A stretch of DNA of 64,000 bases from positions 193,229 through 257,228 of the forward strand of contig CAJTLB010000002.1 in assembly GCA_910577045.1 (NCBI GenBank), written 5' to 3'. The notes under the pieces were generated by a model. It was given only the letters and a program-made list of their open reading frames with translations. It was not told the DNA's origin and ran no database searches. Numbering within the stretch: position 1 is the stretch's first letter; the number at the start of each line of letters is the position of its first letter. A program made the position numbers and the translations under genes. Below are positions 17,151 to 25,119 of this stretch, piece by piece. Source of the stretch: an uncultured Lachnospiraceae bacterium. GTDB taxonomy: Bacteria; Bacillota; Clostridia; Lachnospirales; Lachnospiraceae.

Positions 17151-17885
17151 ATGACAATTTACAAAGCAAAAGACTATCAAGATATGAGCCGCAAAGCCGC
17201 AAACATTATTTCTGCACAGATTATTATGAAACCAGACTGTGTATTAGGGCTTGCCACTGGTTCCTCCCCAGTAGGGCTTTACCAGCAATTAATTAAATGG
17301 TATGAAAAAGGTGATCTCGATTTTTCCAAAGTAACTACTATTAACCTAGATGAATATGTAGGGCTTAGCCCCACAAATACACAAAGTTACCGGTATTTTA
17401 TGGATGAAAACTTATTTAACCATGTAAATATTGATAAATCCCGCACCTTTGTCCCTAATGGCTTAGAACTGGATGCTGATAAAGCGTGTAATGATTATAA
17501 CCATATTATTGCACAATCTGGCGGTATTGATATGCAGTTATTAGGGTTAGGAAATAATGGGCATATTGGCTTTAATGAACCTGGTTCTGCCTTTGAATGT
17601 GAAACACATTGTATCCATTTAACCCCAAGCACTATTGAAGCCAACCGCCGGTTTTTTAATAGTGAACAAGATGTTCCCCGCATGGCATATACCATGGGGA
17701 TTAAAAACATTATGCAGGCAAGGAAAATCCTTGTTATTGTAAGTGGAGAAGCAAAGGCAAAAGCCTTAAAGGAAGCCTTATATGGCCCTGTAACCCCATT
17801 TATGCCCGCTTCTGTACTGCAACTTCATACAGATGTAACAATTGTTGCTGATGAAGCAGCATTAAAATTAATCACAAATAATTAA
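17151..17885 (+). CDS. nagB: Glucosamine-6-phosphate deaminase
   Basis: The enzyme has 244 residues and turns glucosamine-6-P into fructose-6-P and ammonia, feeding the sialic acid route into glycolysis. Family motifs include the phosphate loop 'GLATGSSPVGLYQ', 'INLDEYVGL' with catalytic aspartate and 'GLGNNGHIGFNEPGS' with the active-site histidine. The length matches the short Gram-positive form, without the C-terminal allosteric part of E. coli NagB. AAGGAG precedes the start. It diverges from the nan operon. Confidence 0.97.
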   Translation: MTIYKAKDYQDMSRKAANIISAQIIMKPDCVLGLATGSSPVGLYQQLIKWYEKGDLDFSKVTTINLDEYVGLSPTNTQSYRYFMDENLFNHVNIDKSRTFVPNGLELDADKACNDYNHIIAQSGGIDMQLLGLGNNGHIGFNEPGSAFECETHCIHLTPSTIEANRRFFNSEQDVPRMAYTMGIKNIMQARKILVIVSGEAKAKALKEALYGPVTPFMPASVLQLHTDVTIVADEAALKLITNN

Positions 17886-17899
17886 AAGCTAAAAAAGCC

Positions 17900-17935
17900 A
17901 AGAGGCTGCTCAAATACTATATTTCGCAGCCTCTT
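17900..17935. terminator. Terminator between nagB and the coiled-coil gene
   Basis: AAGAGGCTGC (17900-17909) and GCAGCCTCTT (17926-17935) form a 10-bp stem between convergent genes. On the minus strand it is followed by GGCTTTTTT, so it serves the coiled-coil gene best. Confidence 0.85.
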
Positions 17936-17954
17936 AGCGTTTTCCATTCTTATT

Positions 17955-18623
17955 TTATGCTAATTTTTCTTCTATAATAGTAATTCTCTTTTTTAATTCT
18001 TCTTGTGTTTTCACCACAATGCTCAATGTATCACTGTCTAACTTATGTATTCTATAGTACTCATCTACAACCTTTGTATGGTTTTGAAGTTCAGTAATCT
18101 GCTTCTGGAGATAATTTTGTACTCGAAAGGTTTCTTCTAATATAAATCTATCCATTTCTTTTAAAGATTCTAATTCGCTTGTTATCCTTTCAAACTTTTT
18201 ATCTATTTCATTAAAACGTTTATCCACTATACCAAGATACTTATCTATTTGCTCAAAACGTTTATCTATTTCCTCAAAACGTTTGTCTATTTCCTCAAAA
18301 CGTTTGTCTATTTCCTCAAAACGTTTGTCTATTTGCTCAAAACGTTTGTCTATTTCCTCAAAACGTTTGTCTATTTGTTCAAAACCTTTGTCTATTTGTT
18401 CAAAACCTTTGTCTATTTGTTCAAAACGTTTGTCTATTTGTTCAAAACCTTTGTCTATTTGTTCAAAACGTTTGTCTATTTGTTCAAAACCTTTGTCTAT
18501 GTCCCCAAAATGTTTGTCTATATCCTCAAGACACTTATCCACTCTATCAAAACGTTTAAACATATGTTCCTCATTACTTGTTACTAATTCTGCAATCGCT
18601 TTTAAATCATTTTTTTCTAGCAT
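17955..18623 (-). CDS. Heptad-repeat coiled-coil protein of unknown function
   Basis: The protein has 222 residues, no signal peptide and no membrane segment. The middle (about 28-135) is a run of about 15 heptads of the form 'FEQIDKR' or 'FEEIDKR', giving hydrophobic F and I at fixed positions as in a long coiled coil. The C-terminal 75 residues are also helical. I do not recognise the family; short repeat-rich helical proteins of this sort occur in many Firmicutes, some near mobile DNA. A structural or tethering role in the cytoplasm is possible. AAGGAG precedes the ATG, and a strong promoter lies about 230 bases upstream. Confidence 0.75.
   Translation of the reverse strand: MLEKNDLKAIAELVTSNEEHMFKRFDRVDKCLEDIDKHFGDIDKGFEQIDKRFEQIDKGFEQIDKRFEQIDKGFEQIDKGFEQIDKRFEEIDKRFEQIDKRFEEIDKRFEEIDKRFEEIDKRFEQIDKYLGIVDKRFNEIDKKFERITSELESLKEMDRFILEETFRVQNYLQKQITELQNHTKVVDEYYRIHKLDSDTLSIVVKTQEELKKRITIIEEKLA
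18205..18530. repeat. Tandem 21-bp repeats inside the coiled-coil gene
   Basis: About 15 copies of a 21-bp unit with core TCAAAACGTTTGTCTATTT (plus strand) lie head to tail. Variation is limited mostly to two bases (TTC/CTC/GCTC side) and ACG versus ACC. The period is a multiple of three, so gain or loss of units changes coiled-coil length without breaking the frame. Confidence 0.9.
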
Positions 18624-18854
18624 ATTTTCTCCTTTCTGTTTTAGAAAACATTCTGCATATTTTTCTTACAACATCTCTAATATTCTGGCTACTTCTTATA
18701 ATTCTTTACCAATTAAAAAGAAAGTATCTTCTTTTCTTATTCTGTTTTATTCGTCTTTGAGTTTTAAAGCATGGATTCCAAGAATACCTGAATTTAGATA
18801 TGAATAAGCAATTATAGTTTGCCTTGAATAATAGAAATTAAATGCTTTACAGAA

Positions 18855-18883
18855 ATTATAACATGAGATAGGAAGTACGTCAA
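18855..18883 (-). promoter_or_regulatory. Promoter of the coiled-coil gene
   Basis: On the minus strand TTGACG (18883-18878), 17 bases, perfect TATAAT (18860-18855). It predicts a leader of about 225 bases. Confidence 0.75.
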
Positions 18884-18941
18884 TATAGAATAATTAGTAA
18901 TCTTTCGACACAATTTTTTGCATAAATATTTATATAGCAAA

Positions 18942-18977
18942 CACAGGCTACCATAGATATCCTATTTGTAGCCTGTG
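18942..18977 (-). terminator. Terminator after the 18993 repeat-protein gene
   Basis: CACAGGCTAC (18942-18951) pairs with GTAGCCTGTG (18968-18977), just beyond the stop codon of the minus-strand gene. The following T run is short. Confidence 0.7.
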
Positions 18978-18992
18978 CTCTATTTTTATTTA

Positions 18993-20393
18993 CTATTTTT
19001 TATAAGTTCCTTCTTTTGCAACCCCAGAACTATTTATTGTGTATATTTTTGTTTTTCCCTCTTCTGCACCTGTTGGATCTGTGGTCCATTTTTCACCAAT
19101 TTTATAAATGGTTGAATTTGTTAAACGATTACCCTGATCATTAAATACATAATACCTGCTACCTATCTTTTGTACTAAATAATCACCAGCACTTGCTTGA
19201 TACATAACCCCATCATCATTTAGATAGATATGTTTCCCATCTACATCCTTCCATGCAGATGTTACCATTTCACCACTGGTATTAAAGAAATATGTACTAC
19301 CTTCTTCTACTTCATAAAGCCCTGTTACCATCTGGCCTCTATCAAAACCTTTTTCACTGGTCTTACTTAAGTAATACCATCTATTTCCATCTTTTCTCCA
19401 TCCTGTTTCCATACGCCCGCTATTATTAAAGTAGTAATTTATTTTACCTCTAGTTGAACCAGGACGTTCTGCTTTATCTTCACTTACTTCTACCCAACCA
19501 GTCTTCATTACACCATTTTTATCCATGTAATAAACTTGATCTGCTTCGTCTTTGCTCTCTACCATATTGTCATTGCTATCTAAAGCAAGGAAGCCATCTG
19601 TTACAATTTCCCCTTCGTCATCTACGAAATACCAAACATTATTGTATCTGCCCCATCCATCACGTACACGGACACCATTGTCTTTATAAAGATAATATCT
19701 TTCTTCATTTTTACTGCTTGGCTTTGTAGGACTAGACTCGGAAACTACTTTTACAAGGCCAACTTTCATACTGCCATCTGTTGAATTTCCAAAGTAATAT
19801 TCTTCTCCATCAATTTCTACTTCACCATATACCATCTGGTAATCAGCAAAATCACTTACATAACCATCGTTTAAGAAATACCAGCTATCACCAATCCTTG
19901 TCCAGCCTTCTGCTACTTTCCCGCTTCCTGTAAAATAAAAATATCCCTTATCGCCAGTTCCAGCCCCTGGGCCATAGGTATCCTCTTCTTCTAAAGAAAT
20001 TGTCCTCCATCCAGTAGCCATCGCTCCTGTGGAATCAAACCAATACCCTTCAATCTCTCTTTCTTTTCCCCATCCTGTTGCCATTACACCATCTCTGTCA
20101 AAATAATACCAAATACCAGAATCTGGGCTTTGGAACCACTGGCCCTTTATCATATTGCCATTGTTATCATAATAATTCCAAACAGTTTCTCTATCTACAG
20201 TTTTTTGTACCCAACCTCTTTGTGTTGTATTATTATTTGCCCCAGGTGTATTAGGCCTATTAGCGTTTCCTGTCAATACATATCCACAATTTGGACATTG
20301 TAATCCAGATGCTGCATAGCTAATGCTAAATGTTCCCATTACCATAACAGTAGCTGCTGCACTTACTGCCATGTACTTCATTGTTTTTCTCAT
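18993..20393 (-). CDS. Secreted zinc-ribbon-like protein with choline/cell-wall-binding repeats
   Basis: The protein has 466 residues, starting at 'MRKTMKYMAV' with AGGAG 6 bases ahead; an upstream in-frame ATG at 20450 lies before the promoter and is unlikely. A signal peptide (about 1-27) is followed at once by 'GLQCPNCGYVLTG', a single Cys-x-x-Cys knuckle that is odd for an exported protein. The rest is made almost wholly of wall-binding repeats ('GIWYYFDRDGVMATGW'), interrupted by longer, acidic loops. No catalytic domain is seen. It may be a pure surface-coating or scaffold protein. It lies downstream of a related gene and has its own promoter. Confidence 0.88.
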   Translation of the reverse strand: MRKTMKYMAVSAAATVMVMGTFSISYAASGLQCPNCGYVLTGNANRPNTPGANNNTTQRGWVQKTVDRETVWNYYDNNGNMIKGQWFQSPDSGIWYYFDRDGVMATGWGKEREIEGYWFDSTGAMATGWRTISLEEEDTYGPGAGTGDKGYFYFTGSGKVAEGWTRIGDSWYFLNDGYVSDFADYQMVYGEVEIDGEEYYFGNSTDGSMKVGLVKVVSESSPTKPSSKNEERYYLYKDNGVRVRDGWGRYNNVWYFVDDEGEIVTDGFLALDSNDNMVESKDEADQVYYMDKNGVMKTGWVEVSEDKAERPGSTRGKINYYFNNSGRMETGWRKDGNRWYYLSKTSEKGFDRGQMVTGLYEVEEGSTYFFNTSGEMVTSAWKDVDGKHIYLNDDGVMYQASAGDYLVQKIGSRYYVFNDQGNRLTNSTIYKIGEKWTTDPTGAEEGKTKIYTINSSGVAKEGTYKK

Positions 20394-20431
20394 ACTGTTC
20401 TCCTTCCTTTTACCATATGTTGCATATTTGA

Positions 20432-20460
20432 ATTGTATCATTAGTGTCACTATATTTCAA
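20432..20460 (-). promoter_or_regulatory. Promoter of the 18993-20393 gene
   Basis: On the minus strand TTGAAA (20460-20455), 17 bases, TACAAT (20437-20432). Confidence 0.75.
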
Positions 20461-20476
20461 TAGACGATACCACCTA

Positions 20477-20496
20477 ATTTTCTTACATTTTTCTTA
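20477..20496 (-). promoter_or_regulatory. Direct-repeat regulatory box, copy 1
   Basis: Minus strand TAAGAAAAATG then TAAGAAAAT, an 11-bp direct repeat that ends 16 bases before the -35 element. The same box at the same distance stands before the promoter at 21662-21690. Confidence 0.6.
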
Positions 20497-20594
20497 TGCA
20501 ATATATGCTTACCCCAATAAAATAACTGTTTTCCAAAATATATACCCTAAATTTTTCTTAATTTATACCCAAAGTAAACATCTATAAGCAGTAA

Positions 20595-20631
20595 AAAAAC
20601 TGTATGGGATTTTTTATCCCATACAGTTTTT
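20595..20631. terminator. Terminator after the 20659 gene
   Basis: AAAAACTGTATGGGAT and ATCCCATACAGTTTTT form a 16-bp perfect stem around a five-base loop, with T runs on both sides. Confidence 0.92.
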
Positions 20632-20658
20632 CTTATACCCATAGTGTGGCAAATAAAA

Positions 20659-21609
20659 CTATTTATTTTCCTTCTCTTTCACTATGTAAGTATCTGCAGT
20701 CCCTATTCCCGAAGAAGACAATGTATAAATAGGGTATTCCCCTTCTGCCACTGGTTTTAATAGGCTCCATTTGTCATTTACAAAATATATTGTTTTTCCG
20801 GTAAGCAACTTTGCATCACTGTCAAACGCATATACCTCTCCATCTATCCGTTTTACCATACAAGAGCTGCCTTTTCCTGCATATAATTTACCATCAGAAC
20901 CAGCATAATATCTAGAACCATTTACTTTAACCCAAGAATTCTTTTTCATCATTCCAACAGAAGAATAGTAATAGATATCTCCATCAGAACGCACAAAACC
21001 TGTTTGCATCCTGCCATCTTCTTCATCGAAATAATATTGGTTCCCTTCCAAACTTACCTTTCCAACTACCATCTGGCCCTTACAAAAGCCAACTGTGTCA
21101 GAATCTGCAAAATAATACCAACTATCTTCTATTTTCTCCCAGCCAACAGCCATTTGGCCATCTGACTTAAAGAAATAATACCCACTGTATTCTGCCTCTT
21201 CTGTAGGAGAACTTGCTTCTACAATATTTGTTTTAGCCTGCACTGTGCTAAATGGTATTTCAGAAGCGGAAGCAAGTAAATAATGCCATCCTGTTACCAT
21301 AATACCATCTGGATCAAAATAATACCCTTCTGCATATCCTTCTCCCCAGCCAGTCGTCATAATTCCTTCTGCATCCAAATAATAATATGCACCTGTTTCT
21401 GTATTATATTTCCAACTTAGGACCTTTAATTCGCCATCAATATAATAACGATAACCTTCTCTTCCAGATGATTCTACCGTTTCATAGTACCAACCATTTT
21501 TTCTTTCCTCTGCCGCAGCATTAGAAGTAATTGCCATTGAGAGAATACATATCATAGAAAGGCAAGATATTAACAGCAGTTTTAAATTCTTTTTCAATGT
21601 TTTCACCAT
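20659..21609 (-). CDS. Secreted protein with choline/cell-wall-binding repeats
   Basis: This is a protein of about 316 residues with a signal peptide (about 1-31, 'KLLLISCLSMICILSMA') and repeats such as 'GAYYYLDAEGIMTTGW' and 'DSWYYFADSDTVGFC' over nearly its whole length. It is related to the 18993-20393 protein in order of repeats and in C-terminal motifs ('YPIYTLSSSGIG' against 'TKIYTINSSGVA'), so the two look like paralogs. The start is uncertain: I took the ATG at 21609, which fits the signal peptide. The promoter puts the transcript start near 21655, so the longer frame beginning at 21696 is excluded. No enzymatic domain is visible. Confidence 0.85.
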   Translation of the reverse strand: MVKTLKKNLKLLLISCLSMICILSMAITSNAAAEERKNGWYYETVESSGREGYRYYIDGELKVLSWKYNTETGAYYYLDAEGIMTTGWGEGYAEGYYFDPDGIMVTGWHYLLASASEIPFSTVQAKTNIVEASSPTEEAEYSGYYFFKSDGQMAVGWEKIEDSWYYFADSDTVGFCKGQMVVGKVSLEGNQYYFDEEDGRMQTGFVRSDGDIYYYSSVGMMKKNSWVKVNGSRYYAGSDGKLYAGKGSSCMVKRIDGEVYAFDSDAKLLTGKTIYFVNDKWSLLKPVAEGEYPIYTLSSSGIGTADTYIVKEKENK

Positions 21610-21661
21610 CCTTGTTACAACTGCCATGCCTAATAACCTATTTTCATACATCCTTGCAAAA

Positions 21662-21690
21662 ATTGTAACATGTGGCACACTTGTATGCAA
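21662..21690 (-). promoter_or_regulatory. Promoter of the 20659-21609 gene
   Basis: On the minus strand TTGCAT (21690-21685), 17 bases, TACAAT (21667-21662). The transcript would begin near 21655. Confidence 0.7.
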
Positions 21691-21706
21691 TATCAAGAAG
21701 ATGTCG

Positions 21707-21726
21707 ATTTTCTTACGTTTTTCTTT
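21707..21726 (-). promoter_or_regulatory. Direct-repeat regulatory box, copy 2
   Basis: Minus strand AAGAAAAACG then TAAGAAAAT, ending 16 bases before the -35 element, as in copy 1. It overlaps the 3' end and stop codon of licD. Confidence 0.6.
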
Positions 21727-22573
21727 CTAATACTGGGTTTACAAAAAAACCTTCTGCTTCTAGTTCTCCATGTGTAGGCTTTCTTTTCTCTTCTGGTGGC
21801 AATGCCATATAATCTCCATATACTACTTTTAACACCTTATCATATCCTTTAGGGATCATAACCATTAAGCCTTCAAATGGCACTTCTAATACCTTTTTAG
21901 ATCCTTCCTTTGGAATAATCATATGCACATAATCAGGCTGATAATTACTATAATATAATAACCTACTTTTTCCCTTTGTCTGGCGAAGGGCTGCCTTCCG
22001 TTCCCATTTTATTAATGTTTTCATATCTATGCTGCTTCCAAGGCCAGCCAATAATGCTACTTGTAATTTTTGTAAAAAACTATATTTTGAAAAATCTAGC
22101 TTCCTTCTATGCCCCATCGCCATACCATAAATTACTTTATTTAAAAGAATCTGGATCTTCCTAGCAAAAGGATTTTCTGATATTTCATCTAAAATAAAAA
22201 GATCTACACAGATATGGTTTAATTCTTCTTTATAATATGCTGTATCTTTATTAGGCAGCCTTTTTCGGCTGTTTTCATATATAATCTTAGGAGTAAAATC
22301 ATAAAACGCTTCTTTTTCTGCAAGATCAGATGGAAACCAGAGATGCAGCCCTTTTGGTAATTCCTTCTTTGCCACCTTAATAAATTTCTCATAATCCTGG
22401 CGTAAAAAAGCAATATCCACATCATCATCCCACGGGATAAAACCATGATGGCGGACTGCCCCAATTAATGTCCCTGCATCTAACAAATATTGTATCCCAT
22501 GTTTCCTGCAGATACGGTCTACTTCCTTTAGTACCTCAAGATTTGCAGCCTGTACCTGTTCTATCCGTGTCAT
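21713..22573 (-). CDS. licD: LicD family phosphocholine transferase
   Basis: This 286-residue protein belongs to the LicD/fukutin-related nucleotidyltransferase-fold family. The signature is near the N terminus: 'YLLDAGTLIGAVRHHGFIPW' followed by the metal-binding 'DDDVDIAF'. LicD enzymes move phosphocholine from CDP-choline to a sugar of a surface polymer at the inner face of the membrane. It is the last biosynthetic gene of the polysaccharide operon, five bases after rfbH. CDP-choline would come from the HTH-LicC-LicA enzyme 17 kb away. LicD-like proteins can also handle other phospho-groups such as phosphoethanolamine or phosphoribitol. Confidence 0.92.
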   Translation of the reverse strand: MTRIEQVQAANLEVLKEVDRICRKHGIQYLLDAGTLIGAVRHHGFIPWDDDVDIAFLRQDYEKFIKVAKKELPKGLHLWFPSDLAEKEAFYDFTPKIIYENSRKRLPNKDTAYYKEELNHICVDLFILDEISENPFARKIQILLNKVIYGMAMGHRRKLDFSKYSFLQKLQVALLAGLGSSIDMKTLIKWERKAALRQTKGKSRLLYYSNYQPDYVHMIIPKEGSKKVLEVPFEGLMVMIPKGYDKVLKVVYGDYMALPPEEKRKPTHGELEAEGFFVNPVLERKT

Positions 22574-22578
22574 ATGCC

Positions 22579-23919
22579 TTACCTTCCTACTGCCTCACAA
22601 ATTACTTTACCCATATAATCTATTACTTGGTCTGTCATGCCTGGATATACGCCGACCCAAAATGTATCCCGCATAATACGCTCCGTATTATCAAGGCTTC
22701 CAACAATACGGTATCCTTCTTGTTTCTCTCTCATTTCATTAAAACATGGATGTTTTACTAAATTCCCTGCAAAAAGCATCCTTGTTTGCACCCCTTTGCT
22801 CTCTATATAAGGCACAACTTTATTCCTGTCTACACCTTCTTTACAAGTAATTACAAAGCCAAACCAACTTGGGGTCGAATCCTTACATGGCTCTGGCAAT
22901 ACCAGCTTATCTTCTGCCTGTTTCAATGCCTGAGAAAGACGGGCAAAATTATGCCTCCTTCTTTCTACAAACGATGGGAATTTCTTTAATTGTGCACACC
23001 CAATTGCAGCCTGCATATCAGTTGCCTTTAGGTTATAACCAAAATGGGAATATACATATTTATGGTCATATCCGGCTGGCAGTTCCCCATATTGCTTATC
23101 AAAACGGCTTCCACAGAAATTGTCCCTGCCTGGTGGGCACACACAATCCCTGCCCCAATCACGGAAAGAACGGACAATTTTATTTAATAATGGGTTATTT
23201 GTATAGACTGCCCCTCCTTCTCCCATTGTCATATGGTGTGGCGGATAAAAGCTAGATGTCCCTATATCCCCTATTGTCCCTGTTAAATACTCTTTTCCAT
23301 TTATAGTATAACGGCTTCCTAGGGCATCACAATTATCCTCTACTAACCACAAATCATGTTTCTCACAGAATTGTTTGACTGCGCCTAGATCAAATGGGTT
23401 CCCAAGGGTATGTGCTATCATAACTGCTTTTGTTTTCTTGGAATATGCCTCTTCTAACATAGAAGTATTAATATTATATTGTGGTATTGTAACATCTACA
23501 AACACAGGCACAGCACCATACTGCACTAAAGGGGATACTGTAGTAGGGAAACCCGCCGCTACTGTAATTACTTCATCCCCCCTTTTTACCCTTTTTTCTC
23601 CCAAAAGCGGGGACGTTAATGCCATAAAGGCAAGTAAATTTGCAGAAGAACCAGAATTTACTAATGAACAAAAACGTACTCCTAAATATTCAGCAAACTC
23701 CTTTTCAAATTGATCCGTATAATGCCCAGAAGTCAGCCAAAACTCTAACGAACTGTCTACTAAGTTTGCCATCTCCTCTTCATCATACACACGGGAAGCA
23801 TAAGCAATCCTATCACCCTCTTTAAATTCTTTTTTTACATTGTGGTACTTCCTACAATATTCACGGGCTGCCATAAGGATTTCTTCCCTTGCCTGTGCTT
23901 CTGTCATATTTTCAAACAT
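22579..23919 (-). CDS. rfbH: CDP-4-dehydro-6-deoxyglucose 3-dehydratase (RfbH/DdhC type)
   Basis: A 446-residue PLP/PMP enzyme of the DegT/DnrJ/EryC1/StrS superfamily. The RfbH subgroup is shown by 'SFYPPHHMTMGEGGAV', where histidine replaces the lysine that holds PLP in aminotransferases. That makes it the E1-type C3 dehydratase that starts removal of the 3-hydroxyl of CDP-4-keto-6-deoxyglucose. 'NSGSSANLLAFMAL' and 'DNCDALGS' are further cofactor-site segments. It works with an iron-sulfur reductase (E3), which is not found in this window. Confidence 0.94.
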   Translation of the reverse strand: MFENMTEAQAREEILMAAREYCRKYHNVKKEFKEGDRIAYASRVYDEEEMANLVDSSLEFWLTSGHYTDQFEKEFAEYLGVRFCSLVNSGSSANLLAFMALTSPLLGEKRVKRGDEVITVAAGFPTTVSPLVQYGAVPVFVDVTIPQYNINTSMLEEAYSKKTKAVMIAHTLGNPFDLGAVKQFCEKHDLWLVEDNCDALGSRYTINGKEYLTGTIGDIGTSSFYPPHHMTMGEGGAVYTNNPLLNKIVRSFRDWGRDCVCPPGRDNFCGSRFDKQYGELPAGYDHKYVYSHFGYNLKATDMQAAIGCAQLKKFPSFVERRRHNFARLSQALKQAEDKLVLPEPCKDSTPSWFGFVITCKEGVDRNKVVPYIESKGVQTRMLFAGNLVKHPCFNEMREKQEGYRIVGSLDNTERIMRDTFWVGVYPGMTDQVIDYMGKVICEAVGR

Positions 23920-24012
23920 TGTCTCTCATCCCTTCCTAGAAAACGCTAATCCTTTTCAAACATATTTTTAATAACCTATTTCACCATATACTTATAGCCT
24001 TACTGTCATAAA

Positions 24013-25080
24013 TTATTTTAATACAGAATTGGCAAAAAATTCTTCTATTTGTTGTTCCATACACTCTGGTATATTGCCACTCTTTTGATAGCACTTTGCC
24101 CATTCCACTGTTTTTTCTATTGCTTTGTCAATTCCCCAGACTGGCCTCCAGCCAAATGTATTTTTTAACTTTGAACAATCTAACTTTAAAAAATGTGCTT
24201 CATGAAGCCCTTCATCATTATAATTTTTTTCTCTTTCCCAAGATATATTTTCTCCCCATGCCTTACAAAAACGTTCTGTCAACTCCCCTGTGGTAACACA
24301 GTCTATATCATCTGGGCCTACATTATAATATCCCGCAAAACTTTTATCTTCATACTGTTTTTTTGCAATAAATAAATACACTTGCAATGGTTCCAGAACA
24401 TGTTGGTATGGCCTTGTAGAAAATGGGTTCCTTACAATAATTGTCTCTTTTTTTAATGCTGCACGGATACAATCAGGAATAATCCTGTCATTTGCAAAAT
24501 CACCGCCGCCAATTACATTTCCTGCCCTTGCTGTTGAAACAGCAATTTCTCTGTTGTTATAAAAAGAATTCTTATAGCAATGGGTTACTAACTCTGAACA
24601 AGATTTACTATTTGAATATGGGTCAAAACCGTCTAGTTCTTCGCTCTCCCGATATCCCCATTCCCATTCTTGGTTTTTATAAACCTTATCTGTTGTTACA
24701 TTTAAAACAGATTTTACACAATTAGAAAGACGCACACACTCCAATAAATAAACTGTTCCCATTACATTGGTTTCATAAGTATAAACAGGGTCTTTATAAG
24801 AATCCCGTACAATTGGCTGTGCTGCCAAATGAATAACAATCTCTGGCCTAGCTTTATCAAAAACCTTCCAAAGTTTTTCTCTATCCCGTATATCCCCAAT
24901 TACAGAATTTATTTGGTGTTCTACACCAGATAAAGAAAATAACTCTGTATTTTCAGGTGGCTCTAAAGCATACCCTGTTACTTCTGCACCTGCCATAACT
25001 AGCATTTTACAAAGCCATGTCCCTTTAAACCCTGTATGCCCAGTAAGAAACACACGTTTTCCTTTATAAAAATCCAACAT
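24013..25080 (-). CDS. rfbG: CDP-glucose 4,6-dehydratase
   Basis: The enzyme has 355 residues and is an extended short-chain dehydrogenase. It shows the NAD-binding 'VFLTGHTGFKGTWL', 'HLAAQPIVRDSY' and the catalytic 'YSNSKSCSE' (Y-x-x-x-K), all typical of RfbG. It makes CDP-4-keto-6-deoxyglucose from CDP-glucose. It sits between rfbF and rfbH in the usual order. Confidence 0.94.
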   Translation of the reverse strand: MLDFYKGKRVFLTGHTGFKGTWLCKMLVMAGAEVTGYALEPPENTELFSLSGVEHQINSVIGDIRDREKLWKVFDKARPEIVIHLAAQPIVRDSYKDPVYTYETNVMGTVYLLECVRLSNCVKSVLNVTTDKVYKNQEWEWGYRESEELDGFDPYSNSKSCSELVTHCYKNSFYNNREIAVSTARAGNVIGGGDFANDRIIPDCIRAALKKETIIVRNPFSTRPYQHVLEPLQVYLFIAKKQYEDKSFAGYYNVGPDDIDCVTTGELTERFCKAWGENISWEREKNYNDEGLHEAHFLKLDCSKLKNTFGWRPVWGIDKAIEKTVEWAKCYQKSGNIPECMEQQIEEFFANSVLK

Positions 25081-25119
25081 TTTGCATTTCCTTTCTTTAT
25101 TAAAAACAAAATTACAAGC

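Larger units (their letters stand above)
18624..18992. other. 369-bp stretch without a recognised gene
   Basis: It holds the promoter of the coiled-coil gene, its unusually long leader and, at the right end, the terminator of the next repeat-protein gene. No known riboswitch or convincing small gene was seen in the leader. Confidence 0.6.

Noticed and set aside
18249..18807. Plus-strand open frames with SISSKRL- and FVYLFKT-type repeats
   Set aside because: They are mirror readings of the 21-bp repeats in the minus-strand coiled-coil gene, have no ribosome site, and stay open only because the repeat unit has no stop in those frames.
24096..24725. Plus-strand open frames opposite rfbG
   Set aside because: They are shadows of a clearly conserved minus-strand enzyme, with low-complexity translations and no initiation signals.
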